64,000 nucleotides of DNA from contig JAUFSD010000020.1 of NCBI GenBank assembly GCA_033030425.1, positions 1,178,001 to 1,242,000 on the forward strand, given 5' to 3'. Each line of letters begins with the position of its first letter. The stretch's first letter is position 1. This DNA comes from Verpa conica. Lineage: Eukaryota; Ascomycota; Pezizomycetes; Pezizales; Morchellaceae. Positions 34,064 to 46,216 of this stretch are shown piece by piece. The position numbers and the translations under genes are program-made. Under the pieces are notes generated by a model, which searched no databases, had not been told where the DNA came from, and saw only the letters and a list, made by a program, of their open reading frames with translations.

Positions 34064-35750
34064 GTAGAGTTACCGGTGGAGTACGAGGTGTTTGAATTTG
34101 AGACAAAGAAATCCGGCATTGTGAGAATTTTAGATACACTTTGAGAAAAGGCCCATGTAGCCGCAGTTTTTATTCGAGGGGGAAGAGAGTGAAAGCGAGT
34201 ATGGTGAAGGAATGTTGAGAAAAGAGGAGGGGACGAGTCAGGCGTGGAGTTTGTTTTGTAGGAGGTATGGAGAGGCGCATAGGAGTGGTGCGGTTTGTAT
34301 GCTAGAGCCCAGGGCTGGAGTGGAGGACTACCACAGCCGAAAGGTTGCATGTAGTATATGATGGGGGGGGAAAAGCAGTTTTTATTCAATTAACTCTCTC
34401 TGTACTTTCAGAGGAATCGATGATATTCTTATCTTAAAGTTGTTTTGATGGATTTCTCTCCGCACACCCAACTATTCTCCTATATATCACTAAGAAGATG
34501 GGACCTATTAACCACACCTCCGTTAGAGCTTTACCGTGTGCATACATATAGTAATTCATCAGCACGAAAACTAGGAGAACAGACAGGGTTAGGGTTATGA
34601 AGAGCCATTCCCTTTATAAACCATACCCATGCGGATAGCTTGGACATCGTAGACGTAATCAAGGACCTCCCTAGTGAGGATAATTACTCGGCGATGTAGA
34701 TCATTAGGATCCGGGTCCTAGTATTGAGCCTCCTGTTTCTATGGTTGCCAGATCCGTGTACGGACCAATCGGTTGAAGAAGACTTGCCGATAGATTTATT
34801 GCTCACGTGATTTATCCTTGCGGGGATTCTGCTCGTGCTCACCAGATAAATTGAATAAGCAATTCCTACCGCATGTTTTATATAATATTCAGAAATAGGG
34901 TGTGTTCTGGACTTAGTATTGACCCTTTATGATTGTGCTTATGTACTACTGTCCTGTACTACAGTACCCTGAATTCCTAGTACATGAAAGCCGTTCTGGA
35001 GGACTCTCGCCGGCGAGGATTACGGTCTTTGCGGTCCATTTTAACATGAAGGAATCTCGTGGTCACAGGTGTTGAATGCCAAAAAGATAGAGAGACCTGC
35101 CGATATATAGTCCAAGAAAGTAAACCCTAACCCTTATCTGGGTGCCTGCCTGGATCCTCAGATAATAGCACGTGATTTATATCGGTGGAGATGATCGAGG
35201 GTTATTCCGTGATAATAGCTGCTTAGGACCCGACACCAGGGGGACTACAGTACTCCGTTGAGACCTCTATAATGGGGGTCCGTCCTGCTCCAGCGCAGGT
35301 AGGCTGTAGGGAATTTGCTGGTATCCCTTGGCATGGACCGCCTGAAAACCAACACACCGGGCCGGGTGCGGGGTGCCTGAACAAACACCGCATATAAAGA
35401 CTCAAAACAAAAAGTTTAACCTACTTACCAAGCAGCACTTGTAGTAGTCTCAATCACCGTCAAAGTTACCACAGCGGTCTGATTTTTTATAGTTAGGGTA
35501 TCTTCTACCAGTGATCAAAAAGCACTCCCACCCCGCGGGGTTTTTCTTAATTTTAACAAATCTAATCTTGTGTTCAGTCTTAGGGTCTGGTATCAATCAG
35601 CCGTTTATCATGGCCAGGATGTCTCAGTCATGTCCCCTCCAGTTATTAGCCAAATCTCCCCCTCAACACAAAACCTGCCCTAAGTGGACTTTATCAACAA
35701 TAGATTCTGAATATCACACTCCATACACGGCAACGACTACTTTAACTACA
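34064..35750. other. Intergenic: telomere-motif-bounded element and gene C upstream region
   Basis: Contains a GC-rich block at 34180-34390 that resembles 38175-38345 (shared GGGCTGGAG and GCTAGAGCC), the element at 34584-35134, and about 600 bp upstream of gene C. The frame of gene C is open back to 35511, but the homologous starts in genes D and E support 35751. Confidence 0.5.
34584..35134. repeat. Telomere-motif-bounded element (551 bp)
   Basis: Starts CAGGGTTAGGGTT and ends AAACCCTAACCCT. The interior aligns with 38714-39273 (shared blocks GCCGATAGAT, TCACGTGAT, CTACTGT, TTCCTAG). Both copies lie 0.4-0.9 kb upstream of a RING-family gene. Confidence 0.7.
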
Positions 35751-37051
35751 ATGCCGCATCCGACAGTCTTCACCTTTGACACTCTGTTTTCTCCTCTGGC
35801 ATCACCCCTGATAAACTCCTCCGAGACAACAAGAGCTAAAATATACCAGGTGGCTGTAGCCATAATCTTTGTTTTTTTTTCGGTTGCGTTCTTTTCAATA
35901 TCGACAGGGGGGGAGCCAGCGGAGCCAGCTGGGCAAGCGGGGCGCATAGCATTTGAACCGCGTCAGAGCAGGCGGCGGGCGCAGAGGAGGCAAGCATGGT
36001 GGGTGGGACTAAATGAAGAGACACAGCGCAGACAATGGGAGAATCATTTGCTTGAACTACGGTTGGGGCGATCTCAAGAACTACAGAGACTACGGGAAGC
36101 ACAACGACTTGAAGAACAGCAGAGACGAAATGAGGAGCTTCTATTAGCACAACAACTTGAAGAGCGGCAGAGACAGGTCCAAGGACTACTGCAGACACAA
36201 TCAATGCTTCTCGAGCGGCGGAGACTACGTGAGGATGTATGGAATAGAGTTTGGGTGGAGCTTTTGCCTAAGAAACCACGATGGCGACGATGGGCGGATA
36301 AGGTCATCTCCATAATGAAGATACTACTCTGGCTTCCTAAGTTGCTGTTCTTTCTGCTTAGATGGATCCTATGGGCACTGTGGTCTTTCTCGCCTAGGGA
36401 GTTCTGCAGCGTGTGGATTCATACACCAATGACGCAGAAAGTTGCCAATCCGTGGTCGTTCCTACAGAGTCGGCCGGCCCCGCGCCTGCCCCTGCCCCCA
36501 ACGCCACCTAGGATCCCACAAGTAATCCAGGCCCCACGACAGGAACCGGCGGGCGTACAGAATCTAGCCACAGAAACCCGTACCTTACTTGAACTCCTTA
36601 GCGAGAAGTTATCTGCTGGTAGTGCCGAAAGGGAACTGGCCCATACTGCTCTTGATAATCTCTTAGTCATGGTGATGGAACTCAAGAGTCATTCGGCTCA
36701 GGTTAGTCCTGGGACACACCGGCTGGAGGAGGAGAGGAATTTCTTTCTTGATGCAGCGTGTGTTGTGTGCTGTGCTACAGTCTCAGATACAGTTATAATG
36801 CCATGTAAACATTTGGCGGTGTGTGCTGTAGGTCCTCCCCTTCTCAAGATAGAGCAAGTAGTATACCTAATGAATAGCAGGCATGTTGTGATAAGATGGG
36901 GATGACAGGTAAAGACTGGAAGAAGCACAAAGTGCAGTGTCCAATTTGTAGAACAGATGTCATAAGGAGGGTATGTTCACTGAACTCTTCTTCTGGGTGA
37001 ATGTTTAGCTGATGGTATGGCTGGTGTTAGATGAAGATATATCGGAGTTGA
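35751..37051 (+). CDS. RING-family gene C: membrane-anchored C3HC4 RING protein
   Basis: Exons 35751-36827, 36881-36970 and 37031-37051 (introns 53 and 60 nt) give about 395 residues. The start MPHPTVFTFDT matches the start of gene D in position and style; an in-frame ATG at 35511 would add 80 residues. The first intron of genes A and D is absent: a Ser/Pro/Thr-rich leader runs directly into the membrane segment VAVAIIFVFFSVAFFS. A shorter Arg/Glu/Gln coiled coil (LEEQQRRNEELLLAQQLEE), a hydrophobic stretch (LPKLLFFLLRWILWALW) and a helical part (LATETRTLLELLSEKL) precede the RING: CVVC, PCKH, LAVCA joined to ACCDKM, CPIC. The final exon is MKIYRS. Likely a membrane E3 ligase by analogy. A telomere-motif element ends about 0.6 kb upstream. 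Confidence 0.7.
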
Positions 37052-37712
37052 CATGCCAAACTCGGTGTTGTCAGAATGTTAGATAGGATCTCGAAAGACA
37101 CCGCGTAGTTGCAGATAGCCCGGATATAGCATTTTTGTATGGATTCTCTACTAAGGGAGAAATTTCTTCAATTAGTACACTTCAACCTTCCGAAGCGTTC
37201 TACCTATGGGCACCCCCGGCGAGGATCTTTCCAGGAGATCTGATAAACTTCCAGCAACCGGAAAGGACCACATGAAACAGATGAAGAGATACGTTAATTG
37301 CAGCTATAGTGTATATAGGTTGTGAGAAAGAGAGACGAAACGTTTATTTACCGAGGGGGACTCGATGGGTTAGGGCTGCGCCCATAACAAAATATTTGCA
37401 AATCCCCAGACCTAATGAAACCTTCTCAAGACCCCCAGAATGGATGAATTTAGCTCTATACAAAATCTCCGCTACAAGTGAGTAAAAGGTTCTTTTACTT
37501 GACCGAGGTTTTCCCCGATGTCATACTGGAGGTGTCAATATCAATACGGGCGTGTACCCACAAAGTACACAGAATTGCTACATCACATCCCTAAGCGTCT
37601 TGATGGCACCAACGCAGGTACTTGGAGATTCTAGCATCCCTACATTCTACCCAAGTGCAAATGTATAGTAGTTTACTTTCTTCGGTATACCGGAGCCTTA
37701 CCAGAAAGCTAT

Positions 37713-38403
37713 CAGGGCTAGGGTTTCGTTTGTGTATATGAATTAGAATCCCAATGCAGATGACGGTTTATACGACTGCTCTAAGAACATTGGTTAATAC
37801 ACCTAACGTTTGGAGCGTTTCCACCTAAAAAAACTCTCTAGCGTCATATTTACAATTACAGATGCCTTCCAGTGGTGAGATATGTGGTATTTGAGTAATT
37901 GAGCCCGAGCAAGTTTTACCTATCTCTAAAAAGCCTATAAGTTGGCTGTAATCGTGCATTTGTACTGTCCATGGTGTTAACCCTACAGGTAACTGGAAGC
38001 ATATACCCCTACGGTATTTTACTTATGTAGACACCTATTAGCGGATGATCATGCAGAACGTGTTTCTCATAAGAAAATGCTGAGCACTTTGAGGGGGGGG
38101 AAAGTATGTCGAGATGAATACCGGGAGGCAACACTGACTGTCATTGAACACGATACCGTTTTGCTTGGAAAGGTGGGGAGGCGGGAGGAGGGGAACAGTT
38201 TTGTTATTTTGTTTGTGCTTTGTGGGGTGTTACGCGCGATTGACTTGTGCTTTATCTTGATCTGCATTGGCTAGAGCCGGGGGCTGGAGCGGAGATTACC
38301 ATAGTGCGAGGGCTCATGCAATTATTGAGGAAAACAAAAAAAAAGCTTGGAAAGGTGGGATCACGTAGACAGGTGGAATAGGGTTTGATACAACCCTGAC
38401 CCA
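37713..38403. repeat. Telomere-motif-bounded element (691 bp) with nested insertion
   Basis: Starts CAGGGCTAGGGTTT and ends CAACCCTGACCCA, aligning along its length with 42672-43184 (shared TTTGTGTATATGAATTAGAA, GATGACGGTTT, GGTTAATACAC, CCGTTTTGCTTG). It is longer because of an extra stretch of about 170 bp near 38175-38345. That stretch is flanked by direct copies of CTTGGAAAGGTGGG and resembles 34180-34390. Confidence 0.7.
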
Positions 38404-38713
38404 CACGAAGTCCGTAGGGATCCTCTCCCCTCCTTCCGAGATGTTGAAATTGGGACGAAAATATCACCGATCCCTCTACAACTACAAAGGGGATTACCTG
38501 AATTAAAACAGCAGCTATGGGAGTCTTTTTCACAGCGCGGGATTTATTTATGTCAACGCTGTTTTAATGGATTTTTCTCCATACACCTAGCGTTTCTCCT
38601 GTATATCACTAAAAAGATGAAACTATTAACCACATCCACGCACTGGCAGTACTTCTGTTAGTGCTTTATCAGTGTGTATAAGTATAGTACGAGAACCCAT
38701 AACCGGGAACACG

Positions 38714-39273
38714 AAGGGTTAGGGTTTTGAGAGACTATTTCTTTACTAAAGCATGCCTATACGGATATTTTAGACATGGTCTTTTTAACACGGTCGTTAT
38801 AGGAAATCTCCGGTAAGGAGAAACACTTGACTACGTAGATTTCCCTAGCATTGAACCTACCGTTTCCATAGCTACTAGATCACGTGCACAGGCCGATCAG
38901 ATAAAGATACTTATGCCGATAGATGAATTTCTCACGTGATGTAGCTTTGTGGCGATCCTACCCACAAATATAAACCATGTGAGCAATCAATCCATCGGCA
39001 TTGCCAGTACATCGGTTATGCATAGCGCAACCTGGGCCGCATAATTTGTCTGTTTTTCTACCGCATGTTTCACGAATAGTTGAGAAATGGAACGTATTCT
39101 AGTCTGAATCCTGACACCTTACGATTTTGTCTACGCACTACTGTTTTGTGTTGCAATACCCCGGATTCCTAGCCGTTCCAGAGGGCATGATCTCCGCAGT
39201 TTAGTTTAACGCGAAGAAATCCTGTGGTTACAAATGTTGAACGAGACATGCCCAAGAAGGAAACCCTAACCCT
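38714..39273. repeat. Telomere-motif-bounded element (560 bp)
   Basis: Starts AAGGGTTAGGGTTTT and ends AAACCCTAACCCT. Diverged copy of 34584-35134, with the same relation to the following RING-family copy (E). It contains ATCACGTGCACAGG and TCACGTGAT. Confidence 0.7.
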
Positions 39274-39653
39274 GATACGGTACCTGGATTCTCAGAGAAT
39301 AGCACGTGACTTATATTAACCAGCTGCCCATATTAGAAAGAAGACCGACCCACCAAGAGATGGTCGAGTGATATTCCGTGATGATGCCTGTCTAGGCTCA
39401 ACACCAGCGGGACTGTGGCATTCCATCGGAGGCTTCTACTTGGCCGGATAGAGGGTGTCTGCCGGTTCCAACCCAGGTAGTTATTCGCTTGTACATCTCT
39501 GCATGGGTTGCCTGAAGAGTCAACGCATCGGGCCGGGTGCGGGGTCTGCGTCAATGCATGCCGGAGCAAGATGCGATACACTCCAAGTTAATAGCCGAGC
39601 TTCCCCTCAGCACAACACCAACGACCCTATCAGCAATATACGTATACTATGAC

Positions 39654-40340
39654 GATGGATTAGCTAGACGACATCATCTCATCCCCGCCAGACATGCTCC
39701 TAGAGACCCCGCCAGACCAAACATCGACTATGGGTCTTGTAAGCTGTCTCCCTGTACCATTACAATAGGAACTGAATGATCTAGGTAATTGTAGCCCTAG
39801 TGTTCGCATTTCTCGCCATCACAACCATTCTAGAATTGACTACATGGGAGGAAGAGCCGGAGGAGCGTTCATCTAGACAAAACTGACAAAAGCCATCAGC
39901 TAGACAATCACACCAGAGTAGACGGCAGGAAGAATCGGAGCGAGTACGTCAAGAACCGTGGCAGAGGCAAGCGGATGGCCACCTAGTTGAGGATAGTGTT
40001 CGTCATGGGGGGGTCGGTCCCCCAAACTAACCGGGGAACCGCGTCAAGAAACCGCCCCGAACCGCTCGATTCCCCGGCCGGGTCGGGTTTGCCCTTTAAA
40101 AATCCCCCATTAACCAAAATTTAACCTAATCAACTGTAGTGGGCCCAACGGGGCCCCGCCAGTTATCCCCCCATTGGGGCGGTTCCTTCATCGAAAATCA
40201 GGCCCCGAATCGCCCCATGACGAACACTAGTTGAGGAGCAGCGGGGACGACTTGAACAAGAGGGATTACAGAGGCTACAGGAGGCACTCGTATATGAGGA
40301 AACTATATGTGATTGTTGTCCGTGCTCTAAAAGCTGATTA
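39654..40340 (+). pseudogene. RING-family copy E: truncated pseudogene interrupted by a MITE
   Basis: It aligns with gene D: the 5' leader, the first intron (GTAAGCTGTCTCC... to CTAG before 39790) and the membrane segment (ALVFAFLAITTILELTTW). The start region reads ATGGATTAG where gene D has an open codon, and a second stop follows about 40 codons into exon 2 (RSSRQN then TGA). A 236-bp hAT-type MITE splits the Arg-rich part at 39994-40229. After the MITE the copy continues to about 40330 and then stops matching; no RING exon was found downstream. It is closest to gene D, so it is a dead duplicate of that lineage. Confidence 0.8.
39994..40229. mobile_element. hAT-type MITE with 17-bp TIRs and 8-bp target duplication
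   Basis: The ends are TAGTGTTCGTCATGGGG and its perfect inverted copy. The element is 236 bp, GC-rich and non-coding. It is flanked by identical 8-bp copies GTTGAGGA (39986-39993 and 40230-40237). An 8-bp duplication with short TIRs starting TAG is characteristic of hAT transposons. Removing the element and one duplicate restores alignment with gene D, which confirms the borders. Confidence 0.92.
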
Positions 40341-43300
40341 TTGAAAAGGAGCAAAATGATCAAACTGGCCGGTGAGTACCCCAAGGAGGCGGCTCAAATG
40401 AAGCAGGGAGCGTTATCTCGAAGCTGAAACGGCTTGGGCTTGATGTGGCTCGCAAATTTGAATAGCTCTCTTATTTATTGGGGACTGATATTGATGGCAC
40501 TAGTGATGGATACCGCATTTACAGCAACCGAAGACTTTCCCGCTGGTGTGGTAAAAACTCTGCAGGTAATCTTACTAGACCTAGGACTAGAAGTTACAGG
40601 ATTTTGTATTCAAGTCCTACACTCGCAGCTGCCTACATATCGCAAAACCATTCATCTAGTGTACTCAATAATCGGGTTTCTTGGCCACGTTGGAGGGCGT
40701 ATATCATTGCGGGTACTGTACACCAGCGGTTCCGGTTGTGTAAGAAGAGAGAACCGTACCTGAGGTATAGCCCAATAACTAGCACCAGAGACCTATACAA
40801 CGCATATGGGCCTGCCGTTGTAGCCGGAGTTAGGTGTGCACTAGCCATCACACGTCAACCCCTACACAAAACCGGGTGATCTTTTCGAGCTACTCGATCA
40901 GGAAGGGGAGGGGCTTTCTGGCCCAGAACGTACAGGATTAATAACAGCCATCATCTTAAGTATTCTTCACTAACGTTCGTACATTTCAGTAAAGTATTCA
41001 TTAATAACTCTATGTAGGCCCGGTTAAGTACCTCAATCATAGCAGGTAGCGTGTGTTAGACTCGAGCCGGATACAGTCATTTAAGTAGCTACGAGAAATT
41101 TAATTAGAAATAATTATTGCTATAGTATCTGATTTTCTGCGATCTCATTTAGTACTTAACATATAAAAACAACGGGAGCAATTTGAATGGTATATCTGTA
41201 AACCATTATGGCATATATAAACATGTATTCATCATATGAGTTAACGGAGCCGAATGTACTACAAGTACCAGCAAGCAGAGTGAGATACATAATCGGACGT
41301 TTAGTAAAGCGTTGAGATGGTTCCGTGCCAAAACTGTGACATCAGTTACCCCCGACCAAGGATGTTAATGGTAAATTAACAATTTGTGAAACAGGGAGGA
41401 AAGGTTTATTCAAAGAATCTTTCATTCTCTAGTTGTAATCAACTGACAGCCTCGTTGCAATTATTTTGGTAGTTCACGAAAAGTCACTCGTTACGGTCAG
41501 TTCATTCCAACCGGGTGCAACGAGCTCCTTACCTCCTCCACATTTCAATATTGGCCAGATTACGTCCATTGGATACAGCCATTTATAGTACATAAAGTAG
41601 CCTAATATATACTAGAAACGGCTGCATTCAATGAGGCCCAAGCGCTCGCTTGAAATATTCATTTATAGCCAGATTATGATATAGTCGGGCCTAGTCTAAC
41701 GTGGGGTACACGATAATGGGTTAAGACAATAAAACACACGAACATTTTAACCTACATCACTCCGCAGATTACCTCTTGAGATTCCATAGCTGAATTAATT
41801 ACTCTACTGCTTCACTCTTAGTTCGCTATTCTCGCATTTCATTTTTCTTGGCGAATTTTCCGCTATAGGGCTTTATACTTCCGTAGGCTTGAAGCGTTGA
41901 TCACTGATGATCCTGTGATTCTTAACGACTATCGACGAAAACAGATAAGATGATGATATTGATAACTAACTCTCGGAGGTCTAAAGCTAACATAACTTGG
42001 TGACACCTTGCTCCATCACTAGCCAACTCGCTAGTGCCTGTGCCACAGGCTACTGCGGTATAGCGTATGTAACGTGTTAGCATTCCCACTAGTGCCGAGG
42101 CTATTTTCCAACCTAACAACGTCACCATCGGAAAGACACGAGGTATACCGAATAACCGACTACGCATATGCTATTATTCTGAAGGGAAAATTGACAAATG
42201 AGGATATTCCACTCATTCCTAAAGGTCGACAGAGGAGTTTCGGCTTCCCTGAAGAATACGAAATAGAGTTTTTAGGTACGAACCCCCTGTGTCCTACGCC
42301 TCGACATGACCCCCAGACAACTCCCAGCGCCACATCAGGCAGCAGGCAAGCAAGCAGGCAGGTGGGGGCGAAGCAGGAATATTTATATATAGACTAGAAA
42401 ATATACATAGTAAAATAAATAAATTTTTAAAAACTCCGAACAGTGACTACCAGCATGACTAGCAAGCCCCCCCAGAGACTGCTATAGAGTCTCCTAATGT
42501 CTCTTGACGTCTCCAGAGACGATTATGGGAGCCTCCGGAGCTCTCCTGAGAGCTCTGACAGCTAGCCGAGCGCCTCTGAGACATATCCCGTCTCCTGATT
42601 GTCGAATTCCGCCAACTGTATCCCATGAATCAGAGGCATCAAATGCATCAGAGAGAAGCCTTCAGGTTTGCTGATGTTAGGGTTTTCGTTTGTGTATATG
42701 AATTAGAATTCCAATGTAGATGACGGTTTTATATGAATGCTCTAAGGACATTAGTTAATACACACCTAAAATTACGAGGTTTCCTACCTACCAAAAAACT
42801 CCGGCGCCATATTCACAATTATGGATGCCTTCCAATGGTGATATCTCCGGTACTTGAGTAAATTGAGCTCAAGAAAGCTTAATATATCTCTAAGGAGCTC
42901 GTAGGTTGGCTGTAATCGGGAATCTGTGATATCTACGGTTTTAATTCTACGGGTTGCGGTAACCGGTGAAGCATATTCTCCTACGGCATTTGATTTATGT
43001 AGAGTGACAGCTATTAGTCAGTGATTATGCAGAACGTATTTTTTATATGAAAATACTAGGTGCTTTGAGGGATAAAGGTTATGTCGAGATGCCGGGGGGA
43101 GTACGTTGATATTGACCATACCGTTTTGCTTGCGAAAGTGGGATCATGTACACAGGTGACAGGGTTTAATACAACCCTAACCCACACAAAGTCTGCAGAG
43201 GTCCTCCCCCCTCCTTCTGTAAATCCTCTATAATCGATAATCTGGCGCTAGACCATCAAATCAGGAGCTGAAAATTCCTTCGGTAGTGATTTAGCTACTG

Positions 43301-44059
43301 TTGGTTTTACCCACCTCCGAAGGCTCGTCCCGAGAGATCTTATGTCCCTCAACTTATTTCAAGGGGATGAAATCTATTTGATACAATATAGAGAGGCGAG
43401 AGTAGATTGCTTCTTGGTTGGGGGCTCGGTCTCTAGAGCCCCCACTATATATGCCCCTGGTTGACAGTCGGGTCCTCTCTCCTTACTAAGCGTACTACAA
43501 CAATCTACCGGTGGGCTTAGACGAGTGATATCCCATGATGAAAGGGTTCTGTCGCTCTACGGCCGGGCACCGGTAAGACTACTGAAGACCAGTCCCAGGC
43601 ATTTGAAAAATGCCTCCCTCCTATAGGCGGGTTTTCATGCTGTAATTCTAATCGGAAGTCCGTTAGTGCAGCCTTGGCATGGGTTGCCTGAAAACTAACA
43701 TATCGAGCTGAATACGGAGTCTGCTCCAGGATCCCCACTATCTCGGATAAATTCCTTCCATAGTCTAGATTCCGAATAGCTCTCAGAATATTTTCCCAGC
43801 AATGCTCTTAATAGACTAGTTATATGTATGAACCCACAGCCGGCTTAAACTCGGGCAGATTACAAATATAATTCATATTGGAGTAGCGGCCCGCCGTGCT
43901 CTATGTTCTGATATTCAGGGTTAGGGTCGAATACAAATCAATTATTCGCCAGGGCTAGGGTTTGGTTGTTGTGGTTGACCCCTCTATCCAGGTTTCCTTC
44001 TCAGCTCAACACCTTCTGCTCCGAGTCGACATTATCAACAATAAACTTATACTACGAAG
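40341..44059. other. Gene-poor stretch; two unassigned frames
   Basis: Frames at 40434-40763 and 40478-40879 overlap each other and match nothing recognised. A frame at 42074-42397 includes a plausible folded-looking stretch (ITDYAYAIILKGKL) but has no splice partners or paralogue. 42475-42600 is rich in GTCTC/GAGAC. The telomere-motif element at 42672-43184 lies here. Two TTAGGG-type motifs (near 43918 and 43950) sit 100-150 bp before gene D. Confidence 0.45.
42672..43184. repeat. Telomere-motif-bounded element (about 513 bp)
   Basis: Starts GATGTTAGGGTTTT and ends CAACCCTAACCCA. It is the uninterrupted copy of 37713-38403 and shows where the extra stretch in that copy was inserted. Confidence 0.7.
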
Positions 44060-45583
44060 ATGCCTTCGCTAGACGACATATACTCGCCCCCGCCAATCAT
44101 CACTCTTGATACTCTCCCTCCTCCGATACCGCCGCCAACTTCACCCCCGCCGGCCATGCTTCTAGATACCCCGCCTGACCAGATATCACTTGAGATTCTT
44201 GTAAGCTATCGTTCTATACTGCCAAGACAGAAACTGACTGATCCAGGTGATTGCGGCCCTTTTATTTGTTTTTATCGCCGTTCCAGCCCTTCTAGTATTG
44301 ACTACATGGGAGGAGAAGGAGCTGGAGGACCGTTCATCTAGACAAACACGACAACCATCACCTAGACGATCATACCAGAGCAGACGGCGGGAAGAACCGG
44401 AGAGAGCACGTCATGAACCACGACGGAGGCAAGTGGACAGTCACGCACTTGAAGAACGGCGGAGACAACCTGAGGGAGAACCACGACGGAGGCAAGCGGA
44501 TGGTCACCTAGCTGACGAGCGGTGGAGACGACCTAAAGGAGGAGGAATAGAGAGGCTACAGCAGGAACTTTTACTTGAAGTGTATTGGAGACAACGGGAA
44601 GGGCAACGGGAAGCACGTCTACTCGAAGAACGGAGGAGACATGAAGAGCTACGGGAGGAAGAGCAAAGGCGGCAGCGTGAGGAGCTACGGCTAGCCCAAC
44701 TACGTCAAGAGCGGAGGAGGCAACGTGAGGAGCTACGGGAGAGAAGACTCGATCTATTCCGGAATAATCAATCGCAAGGGTATCCACCTGAAGAACCCCC
44801 GCGGAGTCGATGGAAGAGTTTGGTTCAGAACCTCATAATCATAAAAGATCTAATACTCTGGCCTCATGAGATACTTTCCCCGCTATGTATAGGGATTATA
44901 CGGATGGTGCTGTGGACTCTCTTCCCTGGAGACCCTCGGAGTTTCTCGATCAGGTGGTCAACCACGCAGACAGCCATCGCTCCATCGTCACTCCTACCAT
45001 GTCAAACGCCAAATGATACTCTACCTGGGACTCTACCGCCTAGCGGCACACAAGAGGCCAAGAACATACCTCAAAAGTATACGGACTTGCGTAATATGGC
45101 TATAGAGACACGCAACTTGCTTAAAGCCCTGAGCAAGAAGCTTTCAGTTACCGGGGGTCCAGATAAGGTGCTTGCCGATGATGCACTTGATAATATTTTG
45201 GTCATGGTGATGGAACTTGAGGGCCTTTCGGATGAGACAGGTCCTCATACACAGCCGGAGGAAGGAGAGGGTTTCTTGCTCGACGCAGCGTGTATCATAT
45301 GTTATGCTGAAATCTCGAATACGGTGGTGATGCCATGTAAGCATTTAGCAATGTGTACTGTAGGTACTGCCTTCTCTAAGTTGTGGAAAGCACTTTATCT
45401 AATATAGGTTAGTCATGTTGTCATAAAATGGGGATGAAAGGCAAGGACTGGGAGACTCGGCATAAGGTTCAGTGTCCGATTTGCAGAACAAATATAACGG
45501 ATAAAGTATGTTCACAGCTCCTGTTTTGGGGGAATACTGGCTAATGATATAACGTTCTCTAGATGAAGATATATCGGAGTTGA
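44060..45583 (+). CDS. RING-family gene D: membrane-anchored coiled-coil C3HC4 RING protein
   Basis: Exons 44060-44200, 44247-45359, 45413-45505 and 45563-45583 (introns 46, 53, 57 nt) give about 455 residues. A Pro-rich leader of 47 residues is cut by intron 1 exactly before the membrane segment ALLFVFIAVPALLVLTTW. A highly basic Arg/Glu/Gln coiled coil follows (LEERRRHEELREEEQRRQ). The second hydrophobic stretch (LCIGIIRMVLWTLF) is less conserved than in A-C. The RING has CIIC, PCKH, LAMCT joined to SCCHKM, CPIC; the final exon is MKIYRS. All four coding parts are open, so this is the best-preserved member. Two TTAGGG-type motifs lie 100-150 bp upstream. Likely a membrane ubiquitin ligase (inferred from the RING). 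Confidence 0.78.
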
Positions 45584-46216
45584 TAGAAGATGCGTAGGTA
45601 GAACGGCTGGTGTTGAGACTTGAAATATGTTTCGGAGGTGTAAGAATCTTAGATAAGCTTCTAGAAGACTCCGCCGCCGAGGTTTTTATTTCGTTAATTA
45701 TCCCTGCGATTGCAGTGATATTCCCATCCCAATACTGCTTTTAACAAATTTTGAAATGGCATTTCCCTGGCCATCTGAATGTGGGAGCGTTTAACATTAC
45801 CTTTGTACCCCATAACAGGCTTGTCTTTGGGGGGGGGGTTGCATCAATGCAAAATAGTAATTTCCTCGGTACAACTATTCAGCATCATCTTAGAACCGGG
45901 TACTGACGGTGATGAAATGAACGACTTAAAGGTGATCAAGTCTGTAACCTCATAGGGTTAGTGATTCGTACACAGCGTATATTACTTATTTAGTTCCCTT
46001 GACCGTATCTCCTAGCAGCTTTCCCCGAATAGGAAGAAAAATCTTCACTTTTTCAATCCAGAAGCCCCCCAGGGCCAGCATAGGATTTCTCTCACCTTCC
46101 ACAGCCCCCCCAATCGGCGAAAAATGTCGGCCAATTTTCACCATAAAATTATCACACCACCAAGCGGCAAAATTCAACAGCGGCCAATTACACCCTTGGC
46201 ATCCTATCCCACTTCC

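Larger units (their letters stand above)
37052..39653. other. Intergenic with two telomere-motif-bounded elements
   Basis: No supported gene. Holds the elements at 37713-38403 and 38714-39273 and an isolated GGGTTAGGGCTG motif near 37370. Confidence 0.55.

Noticed and set aside
40434..40879. Two overlapping plus-strand frames as genes
   Set aside because: They overlap in different frames, have no recognisable motif and no paralogue; one may be real but nothing in the sequence decides it.
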